Source: Bacteroidales bacterium (lineage in GTDB: Bacteria > Bacteroidota > Bacteroidia > Bacteroidales > Marinilabiliaceae). Taken from it: DNA of 17,852 bases. Location: the NCBI GenBank assembly GCA_900766825.1, contig CAAFWU010000073.1:1-17852 (forward strand), in the 5' to 3' direction. The position numbers and the translations under genes are program-made. Positions 1 through 7,466 of the stretch are shown in pieces. The notes below the pieces were generated by a model. That model was not told the origin of the DNA. It did not search any database and worked only from the letters and a program-made list of their open reading frames with translations. Each line of letters begins with the position of its first letter. Position 1 is the stretch's first letter.

Positions 1-82
1 AAGATACCCTAAAAGGGTATCAGCCTCGTAAGCCCAGGGTAACACCCTGGGTAAAAGTACAATAATACACCATTTCACATTG
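1..82. repeat. 82-bp direct repeat, copy 1, with two 3-nt-loop hairpins
   Basis: This block recurs at 214-295 with a single difference (A at 11, G at 224). It holds two perfect hairpins: GATACCCT/AGGGTATC (3-10 with 14-21, loop AAA) and CCCAGGGT/ACCCTGGG (33-40 with 44-51, loop AAC). The left end is cut by the window edge, so the true unit may be longer. The sequence after it (83-213) differs from that after copy 2, but 134-176 looks like a decayed version of the fabI terminator region (shared GTGTCG-GGTGTTGCCT core with one change). No protein is supported here. I read it as an intergenic REP-like palindrome cluster. Confidence 0.75.
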
Positions 83-213
83 ACTATGATCAACTAGACT
101 AAGACTACTTGCGATACTTTAGTAAATTATTCCCTCCAAACACACACAAAAAAAACTGTGTCGAGGTGTTGCCTTTCTGCTTGTTGTATTTATTGTATTT
201 TGGGGTAGTACAG

Positions 214-295
214 AAGATACCCTGAAAGGGTATCAGCCTCGTAAGCCCAGGGTAACACCCTGGGTAAAAGTACAATAATACACCATTTCACATTG
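214..295. repeat. 82-bp direct repeat, copy 2
   Basis: Matches 1-82 at 81 of 82 positions. It has the same hairpins, GATACCCT/AGGGTATC with loop GAA (216-223 with 227-234) and CCCAGGGT/ACCCTGGG with loop AAC (246-253 with 257-264). The short open frame that crosses it on the minus strand runs through the palindromes and has no recognisable protein character, so I do not call a gene. Confidence 0.75.
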
Positions 296-297
296 TA

Positions 298-435
298 GCC
301 CTGAAAGGGCGGAAACAAAAAAAGAACCCCAAATTTTAGCATTTCCACATAGTACTCCAAAATTAGCTGATAATGAGACTGTAATTTATGCCCAAAGAAC
401 GCCAAGCAGTAGTGTCGAAAGCCTGAAAGGCTTTC
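298..435. repeat. Two further GAA-loop hairpins of the same family
   Basis: GCCCT-GAA-AGGGC occupies 298-310 and GAAAGCCT-GAA-AGGCTTTC occupies 417-435. Both share the design of the neighbouring 82-bp repeats: a perfect stem of 5-8 bp, a GAA loop, and a CCT/AGG closing end. Between them (311-416) I see AT-rich DNA with no gene. Confidence 0.55.
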
Positions 436-454
436 TGTTTTTATAAGTTGTCTG

Positions 455-497
455 ATAATAAAACAACACCCCAACACAAAACAGTGTCGGGGTGTTG
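455..497 (-). terminator. Rho-independent terminator of fabI
   Basis: Arms 464-477 and 484-497 pair over 14 positions around a 6-nt loop. The one imperfect position is a G-U wobble when read as minus-strand RNA. The minus-strand RNA then runs into GTTTTATTAT (456-463 region), a suitable U-rich tail. It lies about 22 bp after the fabI stop codon. Confidence 0.8.
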
Positions 498-519
498 CCT
501 ATGCGAAAAAATAAGAAGC

Positions 520-1344
520 CTAATTCTCGAAACTCTTATTGTACTGAGTCATGGCGCGAGCGCTCATACCCATCGAAGAGAAACCACCATCGTGGAAGAG
601 GTTCTGCATGGTAATCTTCTTAGTCAAGTCCGAGAACATGGTCACGCAGAAGTTGGCGCAGTCATCGGCCGAAGCATTACCCAGAGGGCTCATGCGATCC
701 GAGAAGTCCATAAGACCATCGAAGTCGCGAATGCCAGAACCCGCTGTAGTGGCCGTAGGAGACTGCGATATGGTGTTCACGCGCACGTGACGCTCACGAC
801 CATATATGTAGCCAAAGCTACGTGCAATGCTCTCCAGCAAAGCCTTAGCGTCCGCCATATCGTTGTAGCCAAAGAAGGTACGCTGTGCTGCCACGTAGCT
901 CAAAGCAACAACGGAACCCCATTCGCTGACAGCGTCCATCTGATAGGCCACCTGAAGCATCTTGTGAAACGAGATGGCCGAGATGTCCAGTGTCTTGCCC
1001 AAAAAGCCGTAGTCCAAATCGGTGTAGTCACGTTTCTTGCGAACGTTCAAGGACATACCTATTGAGTGAAGCACGAAGTCAACCTTGCCACCCAACACCT
1101 CCATCGAACGGCTGAAGACATTCTTCAGATCCTCCACGCTGGTGGCATCGGCTGCTATGAGCTCGGCACCTGTGGCTTTGCTCAAATCAATAACCTCGCC
1201 CATGCGACATGCGGCGGGGGTGTTGGAGAGTGTGAATATTGCGCCCTGCTCCTTAGCCTTCTCGGCTACTTTCCAGGCTATCGATTTGTCGTTCAAGGCG
1301 CCAAAGATTATGCCGCGCTTGCCCTCCAAAAGATTCTGTACCAT
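520..1344 (-). CDS. fabI: Enoyl-[acyl-carrier-protein] reductase (NADH), FabI
   Basis: FabI reduces trans-2-enoyl-ACP to acyl-ACP in the last step of each type II fatty acid elongation cycle, in the cytoplasm as a tetramer. The 274-aa product has the expected length and the divergent short-chain dehydrogenase Rossmann start (KRGIIFGALNDKSIAWKVAE, residues 9-28) with the nucleotide-binding GxxxxxSIA pattern. The FabI active-site signature Y-x6-K is present at Tyr160 and Lys167, with the additional conserved Tyr150 ten residues before. SQSPTATTAGSGI (193-205) matches the substrate-binding loop (SAGPIRTLAASGI in E. coli). The ATG at 1344 puts the usual NLLEGKRG start in place. It is a single-gene unit with its own terminator; hairpin repeat clusters lie on both sides. 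Confidence 0.96.
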   Translation of the reverse strand: MVQNLLEGKRGIIFGALNDKSIAWKVAEKAKEQGAIFTLSNTPAACRMGEVIDLSKATGAELIAADATSVEDLKNVFSRSMEVLGGKVDFVLHSIGMSLNVRKKRDYTDLDYGFLGKTLDISAISFHKMLQVAYQMDAVSEWGSVVALSYVAAQRTFFGYNDMADAKALLESIARSFGYIYGRERHVRVNTISQSPTATTAGSGIRDFDGLMDFSDRMSPLGNASADDCANFCVTMFSDLTKKITMQNLFHDGGFSSMGMSARAMTQYNKSFEN

Positions 1345-1523
1345 CGGTCGGTTTTGTTTTTCTGTAACAATTTTCTTTTACGCCGCTAATTTAATGCCTT
1401 TTGTAATCTCTACTTTGCAATTCATGTTAATTATATGTAAGCATTGCACACTCTTAGCATTTTTGATGCTCTTTTCACTTAATTTTGGGAAATAAGACGG
1501 TAACTTTAAATTTTTGAGTATTC
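1345..1523. other. fabI leader / intergenic, no clear promoter box
   Basis: This AT-rich stretch must hold the fabI promoter (minus strand), but I find no TAnnTTTG match in the right orientation. No gene is visible. It abuts the first unit of the 283-bp tandem duplication. Confidence 0.5.
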
Positions 1524-1806
1524 TAACTTGTCGGGTGCAAAACACTATTGTCTGCCAGTCGTCCGCTTCCCCTTCAGGGAAGCATCATGGTGGGGATGCT
1601 TTGATACCCAGGGTGTTACCCTGGGCTAAAGAAGCAGAAACCCTTTCAGGGTTTCGGGGCTCCCGAATTATGTTTATTGCGAACAACTAATACGAGATGT
1701 GTAATAGCCAATGCACGTTATACAGTATTCTGTATAATGACTTGTGTTGTAATTTCTTGTACAACAGTATGTTCGGCTCTAATTTTTTTATAGTTCTAAA
1801 CTTGCC
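1524..1806. repeat. 283-bp tandem duplication, unit 1, with hairpin triplet
   Basis: Unit 1 starts TAACTTGTCGGGTGC and is followed directly by a second copy at 1807. It carries three hairpins in a row: GCTTCCCC-TTC-AGGGAAGC (1565-1583, one mismatch), CCCAGGGT-GTT-ACCCTGGG (1607-1625) and GAAACCCT-TTC-AGGGTTTC (1637-1655). These are the reverse-complement orientation of the hairpins at 1-310. A fourth hairpin, TTATACAG/CTGTATAA, lies at about 1719-1738. Open frames inside the unit show no protein-like character. Confidence 0.85.
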
Positions 1807-2088
1807 TAACTTGTCGGGTGCAAAACACTGTTGTCTGCCAGTCGTCCGCTTCCCCTTCAGGGAAGCAGCATGGTGGGGGATGCTTTGATACCCAGGGTGT
1901 TACCCTGGGCTAAAGAAGCAGAAACCCTTTCAGGGTTTCGGGGCTCCCGAATCATGTTTATTGCGAACAACTAATACGAGTTGTGTAACAACCAATGCAC
2001 GTTATACAGAATTCCGTATAATGGCTTGTATTGCAATTTGTTGTACATTAGTTTGTTCGGCTCTAATTGTTATAGTTCTAAACTTGCT
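1807..2088. repeat. 283-bp tandem duplication, unit 2
   Basis: Same content as unit 1 with scattered substitutions and two one-to-two-base indels in homopolymers (an extra G in the GGGGG run, a shortened T run near 2065). The main hairpins at 1848-1866, 1891-1909 and 1921-1939 are conserved, while the TTATACAG hairpin has lost one pair. Differences concentrate in the last 110 bp, so the hairpin part looks more constrained or more recently homogenised than the tail. It ends 30 bp before the dsbD start. Confidence 0.85.
2026..2055 (+). promoter_or_regulatory. Possible dsbD promoter inside repeat unit 2
   Basis: TTG (2026-2028), 19 bp, then TTAGTTTG (2048-2055) resembles the Bacteroidota promoter TTG-N19-21-TAnnTTTG with one mismatch in the -7 box. 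The corresponding place in unit 1 reads ACAGTATG, so only the copy next to dsbD looks promoter-like. Transcription would begin near 2062. Confidence 0.3.
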
Positions 2089-2118
2089 CAATTTTTTTCT
2101 TATTCTCTCTCTCATTCG

Positions 2119-4137
2119 ATGAAACACACACTCCACCGCACTCTCACTCTGCTGGTGCTCTTGCTTCTGATGCCCCTCTCGCTCTGGGCACAGATGGTAG
2201 AGCCTGTACACATTAAGTCTCAGTTGGTTAAGGTTAGCCCCACCGAGGCCGATATCATTTTTAATGCCACCATAGACAACGGGTGGCACGTCTACTCCAC
2301 CGACCTTGGCGACGATGGTCCCATCAGTGCCACCTTCAATGTGGTGCAGACCACTGGCGTAACCCCCGTGGGCAAACTCACCGCCAAGGGCAAGGAGATC
2401 AAGAAGTTCGACAATATGTTCGGCATGGAGCTCCGCTACTTTGAAAAAGAGGTCACCTTTGTGCAACGCGTCCGCTTTGTGCAACCCGACTACTCCATAG
2501 AGTGCTATGTTGAGTACGGTGCCTGCGACGACGCCAGTTGCCTCCCCCCCTCGCAGGCCACCTTCCGCCAAAGCGGCACATGGCAGTTGCCCAAATCCGA
2601 CCCCCTCTCGCAAGCCCAAGCGGACTCTGTGGCTCTGACCGACTCTCTGGCCCAAGTCCATAAGGCCCAAGCCGCCGCTCGTGAGCATGCCTTGGCCTCC
2701 GCCGACTTCGCCCTGACCACCGACACCTGGCGCCCCGTTGTTGACCAGATGAGCCAGTTCGATGGTCAGCAACCCGTATCCGATGTCCCCCTTTGGCAGA
2801 TCCTCCTCGAAGGTCTCTTGGGCGGTCTCGTGGCCATCTTCACCCCCTGCGTGTGGCCCATCATCCCCCTCACCGTCAGCTTCTTCCTCAAGCGCAATAC
2901 CAACAGGCGCAAGGCCGTGCGCGAGGCTCTGCTCTATGGCGCATCCATTGTGGTCATCTACGTCACCCTCGGTCTCGTGGTCACCCTTGCCACCTCGGCC
3001 AATCAGCTCAACGCCCTCTCCACCAATGCCATATTCAATATCCTGCTCTTCCTCCTCCTCGTTGTCTTTGCTGCCTCCTTCTTCGGAGCCTTCGAGATAG
3101 CGCTGCCCGCCTCGTGGGCCGACAAGGTCGAGAGTCACAAGGGCAAAGCCACAGGTCTCGTGGCCATCTTCCTCATGGCCTTCACCTTGGCTTTGGTCTC
3201 CTTCTCGTGTACTGGCCCCATCATTGGGTTCCTCCTTGTGGCCGTGTCTACTCAGGGCTCCATCTTGGCCCCCGCGGTGGGTCTGCTGGGCTTCGCTCTG
3301 GCACTGGCCATACCCTTCACCCTCTTCGCCCTCTTCCCCAGCTTGCTCAAGAGCGCCCCTCGTTCGGGTGGCTGGATGAACGTGGTCAAGGTCACCCTCG
3401 GCTTCATCGAACTGGCCTTTGCCCTTAAGTTCCTCTCGGTGGCCGACATGGCCTACGGCTGGCATCTGCTGGACCGTGAGGTCTTCCTTGCCCTCTGGAT
3501 CGTTATCTTCGGTCTGCTGGGTGCCTACCATCTGGGGTGGCTCCGTTTCCAAAGCGACGACCCCGACCGTGCTGTCTCCGTTGGCCGATTCTTTCTGGGT
3601 GCCGTGTCGCTCAGCTTCGCCATGTGGATGGTGCCTGGACTCTGGGGCGCCCCACTCAAAACCATTGGCGCCTTCTTGCCCCCCATGGCCACACAGGATT
3701 TTCGTCTGGACCGCCAAAGCGTTGAGGCTCACTACGATGACTATGACCAAGCCATAGCCGCCTCTCGCGCCGAGGGCAAACCTCTCTTGCTCGACTTCAC
3801 GGGCTACGGCTGCGTCAACTGTCGCAAGATGGAGGCTGCAGTATGGACCGACCCCACCGTCAAGGCCATTATAGAGGACGATATGATTCTCGTCTCACTC
3901 TACACCGACGACAAGACCCCACTCTCCGAACCCATCGAGGTCAGTGAGGGCGGCACACTCCGCACCCTCCGCACCGTGGGCGACAAGTGGAGTTACCTAC
4001 AGCGCAATAAGTTTGGAGCCAACACCCAACCCTTCTATGTGGTGGTGGACTCCACTGGCACACCACTCTCTGGCAGCCGCTCATATGATGAAGATGTGCA
4101 AGCCTATGTGCAGTTCCTAAAGAATGCGCTGAAATAA
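2119..4137 (+). CDS. dsbD: Thiol:disulfide interchange protein DsbD
   Basis: DsbD carries electrons from cytoplasmic thioredoxin across the inner membrane to periplasmic thiol-disulfide proteins. I place the start at ATG 2119 because it gives a clean signal peptide (MKHTLHRTL, hydrophobic run, LWA-Q, cleavage near residue 24); upstream in-frame codons belong to the repeat. Of 672 residues, about 25-160 form the N-terminal periplasmic domain with the redox pair Cys136/Cys141 (GACDDASCLPP). Residues 225-520 are the multi-pass DsbD/CcdA core, with Cys244 (TPCVWPIIP) and Cys364 (SFSCTGPIIG) as the membrane cysteine pair. Residues 535-672 are the C-terminal thioredoxin-like domain with CVNC (Cys565/Cys568). 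All six redox cysteines are present. A helical Ala-rich linker (165-200) joins the first two parts. It is followed by a terminator, so it is likely monocistronic. Confidence 0.95.
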   Translation: MKHTLHRTLTLLVLLLLMPLSLWAQMVEPVHIKSQLVKVSPTEADIIFNATIDNGWHVYSTDLGDDGPISATFNVVQTTGVTPVGKLTAKGKEIKKFDNMFGMELRYFEKEVTFVQRVRFVQPDYSIECYVEYGACDDASCLPPSQATFRQSGTWQLPKSDPLSQAQADSVALTDSLAQVHKAQAAAREHALASADFALTTDTWRPVVDQMSQFDGQQPVSDVPLWQILLEGLLGGLVAIFTPCVWPIIPLTVSFFLKRNTNRRKAVREALLYGASIVVIYVTLGLVVTLATSANQLNALSTNAIFNILLFLLLVVFAASFFGAFEIALPASWADKVESHKGKATGLVAIFLMAFTLALVSFSCTGPIIGFLLVAVSTQGSILAPAVGLLGFALALAIPFTLFALFPSLLKSAPRSGGWMNVVKVTLGFIELAFALKFLSVADMAYGWHLLDREVFLALWIVIFGLLGAYHLGWLRFQSDDPDRAVSVGRFFLGAVSLSFAMWMVPGLWGAPLKTIGAFLPPMATQDFRLDRQSVEAHYDDYDQAIAASRAEGKPLLLDFTGYGCVNCRKMEAAVWTDPTVKAIIEDDMILVSLYTDDKTPLSEPIEVSEGGTLRTLRTVGDKWSYLQRNKFGANTQPFYVVVDSTGTPLSGSRSYDEDVQAYVQFLKNALK

Positions 4138-4157
4138 TATCTACATTTATTACTCTT

Positions 4158-4206
4158 GAGTTGAGCGTTCGTTCCCCCCCATGGGTCGAGCGCTCAACTC
4201 TTTTCT
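4158..4206 (+). terminator. Terminator after dsbD
   Basis: GAGTTGAGCG (4158-4167) and CGCTCAACTC (4191-4200) form a perfect 10-bp stem, followed by TTTTCTCT. The 23-nt loop is unusually large and contains a run of C. Confidence 0.75.
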
Positions 4207-4251
4207 CTACCCATAGACATGCTATCTCTCTCTTCTTCACGTTTTTTTCGC

Positions 4252-4259
4252 TAACTTTG
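4252..4259 (+). promoter_or_regulatory. Promoter -7 box for the permease-ribBA operon
   Basis: TAACTTTG is an exact match to the Bacteroidota -7 consensus TAnnTTTG, about 45 bp after the dsbD terminator and 36 bp before the small ORF at 4295. No good -33 TTG stands at the usual 19-21 bp; the upstream DNA is pyrimidine-rich. Transcription would start around 4265. Confidence 0.5.
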
Positions 4260-4294
4260 CCCTATATTATGTTTTCCTAACCTTGCTGTGCCTC

Positions 4295-4405
4295 ATGGTC
4301 CCCGTTCGGGAATCTATACGAGAGCATGTCAATGCTGCCTTTGACTGCACTCTCAAATGGTTGGCAATCAGCAAGGTGCCTTACTTCACCATCGTCCCCC
4401 GATGA
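4295..4405 (+). CDS. Possible 36-aa small ORF overlapping the permease start
   Basis: ATG 4295 opens a 36-codon frame (MVPVRESIREHVNAAFDCTL, then a C-terminal WLAISKVPYFTIVPR) whose TGA overlaps the ATG of the following permease gene as ATGA (4402-4405). It begins about 30 nt after the expected transcription start. The ATGA arrangement is typical of translationally coupled genes. I recognise no family. It could be a leader peptide that delivers ribosomes to the permease start, a small protein, or a chance frame. The permease frame is open back to 4357, so part of this stretch could alternatively be an N-terminal extension of the permease. Confidence 0.35.
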   Translation: MVPVRESIREHVNAAFDCTLKWLAISKVPYFTIVPR

Positions 4406-5913
4406 AGAAACTGCATAAATTCGTATTGCTCAACTACGCAGGTCCTCTCGCCATGACCTTTTTCATCTCCCTCTTCATTCTTGTGATGCAGGGTCTCTGG
4501 CGCTATGTGGACGACATTGTGGGTAAAGGTTTGGAAATAAGCGTTATGGCCGAACTACTCTTCTACGTCTCGCTGCAGGTGGTTCCCATGGCACTCCCCT
4601 TGGCCATCCTTTTGGCCGCCCTCATGACCTTTGGCAACCTTGGCGAAAACTATGAGCTCACAGCCATGAAGGCCAGCGGCATTTCGCTCTTCCGTATCAT
4701 GAGGCCCATGACAGTGGTCACCATAATTGTCTGTTTCTTGGCCTTCTGGTTCTCAAACAACGTGCTGCCCGTGGCCAACCTCAAGTTCTATTCGCTCCTC
4801 TACAGCGTTCGTCAGCAGCGACCAGAGCTCGAACTCAAGGAGCGTGTCTACTACGACGGCGTCGATGGCTTCCGCATCAAGGTGGAACATAAGGACCGCG
4901 AGACGGGCATGCTCTACGACCTCATTATCCACGACCACCGCGACCGTGTCAACCGCAATGTCAACGTTACCATGGCCGACAGCGGACTCATGGACATCGA
5001 CAGTAAAGCTGGCATGATCCGCCTCGTGCTCTTCAGCGGCGTAACCTACGACGAGAAGGTGGCCCTGAGCAACAAACGACTCACCGACCGCGACCGACTC
5101 ATGTATCGCCACGACGAGTTCAACCAAGAGGTCTTCCAAATCAAAGTGGACGGTCTGGACTTCTCCCGAACCAGCGAGGACGCCTTCAAGACCAACGACC
5201 GCATGAAAAATATGGAGCAGCTTAGCCACGACCGCGACTCGCTCCTCTGGCGAACCGACAGCATAACCGACGTGGTAAAGGTCGACGTCAAAAACTACAC
5301 CCTCAAGAAATTCAACTATAAGCAACGGACCGACAGCACCTTGGCAATGGCCATTGACACCTCTGGCACCATATGTCTGGACACCATTATCAACCGCCTG
5401 ACACTCCGCAAACTCCACACCCAGATGCAGACAGCCCTGCGCATTGTGCGAGGCAATAAGCAGATTGTGGACGAACGCATGGTCAGCTACCAAACCGAGC
5501 ACCTCAAGGTCAACCGCCACGAGATGGAGATGCACCGCAAGTTCACCCTACCCGTGGCCTGCCTCCTCTTCTTCTTCATTGGGGCCCCCTTGGGCGCCAT
5601 AATCCGCAAGGGCGGTTTGGGCACACCCATCGTCATATCCATCCTCTTCTTCATCTTCTACTACGTCATCGACACCTTTGGTGCCAAGATGGCGCGCGAA
5701 GACGTATGGCCCGTATGGAGCGGTATGTGGCTATCCACCAGCGTGCTGGCCGTCATCGGTGCCTTCCTAACCTATAAGTCCGCCACCGACTCAGCCCTCT
5801 TCAAGAGCGAAGCCTACGCCCGTGTGGCCGACAAAATAAAATATTGGATCAAAAAGCAGCGAGAGAAAAAGCGCCGCAAGGAACGGGAGCAAGGCATCAT
5901 GCCCGAGTCCTAA
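4402..5913 (+). CDS. LptF/LptG (YjgP/YjgQ) family permease
   Basis: Members of this family are the membrane subunits of the LptB2FG transporter that pulls lipopolysaccharide from the inner membrane into the Lpt bridge. With the start at 4402 the protein has 503 aa. Three membrane spans come first (about 10-32, 50-80, 100-125), including the typical VPMALPLAILLAALMTFGNL and the following YELTAMKASGISLFRIMRP (85-103). A large periplasmic beta-jellyroll-like region covers about 130-375. The family signature FTLPVACLLFFFIGAPLGAI (381-400) then starts the last three spans, followed by a very basic tail (WIKKQREKKRRKERE). The jellyroll region is somewhat long, as is common in Bacteroidota. The start at 4402 fits homologs, which begin a few residues before the first span. 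ribBA follows after 80 bp with no terminator between, suggesting one transcript. Confidence 0.92.
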   Translation: MKKLHKFVLLNYAGPLAMTFFISLFILVMQGLWRYVDDIVGKGLEISVMAELLFYVSLQVVPMALPLAILLAALMTFGNLGENYELTAMKASGISLFRIMRPMTVVTIIVCFLAFWFSNNVLPVANLKFYSLLYSVRQQRPELELKERVYYDGVDGFRIKVEHKDRETGMLYDLIIHDHRDRVNRNVNVTMADSGLMDIDSKAGMIRLVLFSGVTYDEKVALSNKRLTDRDRLMYRHDEFNQEVFQIKVDGLDFSRTSEDAFKTNDRMKNMEQLSHDRDSLLWRTDSITDVVKVDVKNYTLKKFNYKQRTDSTLAMAIDTSGTICLDTIINRLTLRKLHTQMQTALRIVRGNKQIVDERMVSYQTEHLKVNRHEMEMHRKFTLPVACLLFFFIGAPLGAIIRKGGLGTPIVISILFFIFYYVIDTFGAKMAREDVWPVWSGMWLSTSVLAVIGAFLTYKSATDSALFKSEAYARVADKIKYWIKKQREKKRRKEREQGIMPES

Positions 5914-5993
5914 GCACCACCTCTCGGTCTCCTGCTGCTCTTGTCCCCCAACACCCTCACACAGAACACAAAAAGATTTCTTTCACAGATAAT

Positions 5994-7238
5994 ATGTCAG
6001 AATATAACAACGCCTCGTCGCTTGCCGACCGCGACCATCTGGACACCATTGAGGAGGCCATTGACGCCTTCCGCCGCGGTGAGTTCGTTATTGTGGTCGA
6101 CGACGAGGACCGCGAAAACGAAGGTGACTTCATCACAGCCGCCGAGCTCATAACGCCCGAAAAGGTCAACTTCATGATCAAAAACGGACGTGGAGTCCTC
6201 TGCGCCCCCCTAACCATCGAGCGATGCCAGGAGTTGGAGCTCCCCCACATGGTTGCCGACAACACCTCCATCCTCGGCACCCCCTTCACTGTCTCCGTCG
6301 ACCTGCTCGAAGGCTGCACCACAGGCGTCTCGGCCCACGACCGCGCAGCCACCATACGCGCCTTGGCCGACCCCAATAGCAAAGCCACCGACTTCGGTCG
6401 CCCTGGTCACATCAGCCCCCTCTATGCCCAGAGCCGAGGCGTCATCCGTCGCTCAGGTCACACCGAGGCAGCCATCGACCTCGCCCGTCTCGCTGGTCTG
6501 CAGCCCGCAGCCGCACTCATCGAGATCATGAACGAGGACGGCACCATGGCTCGCCTCCCCCAACTCCGCGAGGTGGCCAAGCAGCACAATCTCAAACTCA
6601 TATCCATCAAAGACCTCATAGCCTTTCGTCTCCAGCAGGAGACCCTCGTAGAGCGTGGTAGCGAAGTCCACCTCCCCACCGAGTATGGCGACTTCCGTCT
6701 CATCCCCTTCCGCCAAAAGAGCAACGGAAAGGAACACATAGCCCTCATCAAAGGCGAGTGGGCTCCCGACGAGAGCATTCTGGTCCGCGTCCACTCCTCG
6801 TGCATGACGGGCGACATCTTCGGCTCCAAACGCTGTGAGTGTGGCGAGCAGCTCCACAAAGCCATGCGAGCCATCGACGAGGCTGGCAAAGGTGTTGTGG
6901 TCTACCTCAACCAAGAGGGCCGCGGCATAGGTCTCATGGCCAAGATAGAGGCCTACCGCCTTCAGGAGCAAGGTCTCGACACCGTCGACGCCAACGTACA
7001 CCTTGGCTTCGACCCCGACGAACGCGACTATGGCGTAGGTGCCTCAATTCTCAAAGAGCTTGGTGTCCATCGCATGCGCCTTATGACCAACAACCCCGTG
7101 AAACGAGTAGGTCTCGAGGCCTATGGTCTCCAGATTGTAGAAAACGTGCCCATAGAGGTTGCCCCCAACCCCTACAACGAATTCTATATGCACACCAAAA
7201 AGACCCGCATGGGTCATAATCTCAATTTGGTGAAATAG
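5994..7238 (+). CDS. ribBA: Bifunctional 3,4-dihydroxy-2-butanone-4-phosphate synthase / GTP cyclohydrolase II
   Basis: This fusion makes both precursors of riboflavin: RibB converts ribulose 5-phosphate to dihydroxybutanone phosphate plus formate, and RibA opens GTP to the diaminopyrimidine precursor. I use ATG 5994 (MSEYNN), giving 414 aa; the frame stays open further upstream but lacks homologous character. Residues 1-212 are RibB, with the acidic metal/substrate loop DDEDRENEGDF (36-46), GCTTGVSAHDRA (108-119), RPGH (136-139) and GHTEAA (155-160). Residues 215-414 are RibA, with the zinc cysteines Cys270, Cys281 and Cys283 (SSCMTGDIFGSKRCECG) and the NQEGRGIGL catalytic motif (306-314). 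Both halves look intact. No FMN riboswitch is apparent in the 80-bp gap upstream. Confidence 0.97.
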   Translation: MSEYNNASSLADRDHLDTIEEAIDAFRRGEFVIVVDDEDRENEGDFITAAELITPEKVNFMIKNGRGVLCAPLTIERCQELELPHMVADNTSILGTPFTVSVDLLEGCTTGVSAHDRAATIRALADPNSKATDFGRPGHISPLYAQSRGVIRRSGHTEAAIDLARLAGLQPAAALIEIMNEDGTMARLPQLREVAKQHNLKLISIKDLIAFRLQQETLVERGSEVHLPTEYGDFRLIPFRQKSNGKEHIALIKGEWAPDESILVRVHSSCMTGDIFGSKRCECGEQLHKAMRAIDEAGKGVVVYLNQEGRGIGLMAKIEAYRLQEQGLDTVDANVHLGFDPDERDYGVGASILKELGVHRMRLMTNNPVKRVGLEAYGLQIVENVPIEVAPNPYNEFYMHTKKTRMGHNLNLVK

Positions 7239-7294
7239 AATATATTACTATTCTCTCCTGCTCTTTTGGGGAGAGTGTGGTGGTATAAAAATTA

Positions 7295-7357
7295 GCGCAC
7301 GGTAGCAAGATGTATGAATGCTTGCTACCGTGCGTTTGCTGTTTTTATTTTTTTGGG
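7295..7357 (+). terminator. Strong terminator after ribBA
   Basis: CGCACGGTAGCAAG (7296-7309) and CTTGCTACCGTGCG (7321-7334) form a perfect 14-bp stem with an 11-nt loop, followed by GTTTTTATTTTTTTG. A weaker hairpin (CTCTCC/GGAGAG, about 7251-7275) precedes it. From 7358 to 7466 I see no gene. Confidence 0.9.
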
Positions 7358-7466
7358 GGGAATGAGCGAGGGTATGGGTGATGTAGAATGTTGCAAGAAG
7401 TAAGCAGAGGTTGTGTACTTACTGTTGCATAATTAATATTGGCTATATTGTGAGCCTTTGTTGAAT

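Noticed and set aside
1..295. Possible CRISPR array
   Set aside because: Only two copies of an 82-bp repeat with internal hairpins and a 131-bp gap; no regular spacers and no cas genes.
448..1065. Plus-strand frame of 205 codons over fabI
   Set aside because: It starts inside the fabI terminator and overlaps fabI, whose active-site motifs are intact on the minus strand.
1697..1888. 63-codon frame in the tandem duplication, with a related frame in unit 2
   Set aside because: The two peptides look alike only because the DNA is duplicated; the unit 2 version lacks an ATG and the frame spans hairpins.
2002..3750. Long open frame antisense to dsbD (about 580 codons)
   Set aside because: The translation is a Gly/Glu/His-rich low-complexity shadow caused by the C-rich third positions of dsbD; no domain is visible and dsbD is complete on the other strand.
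5914..5993. FMN riboswitch before ribBA
   Set aside because: The gap is only 80 bp and lacks the conserved RFN-element segments; ribBA is probably read from the permease promoter.
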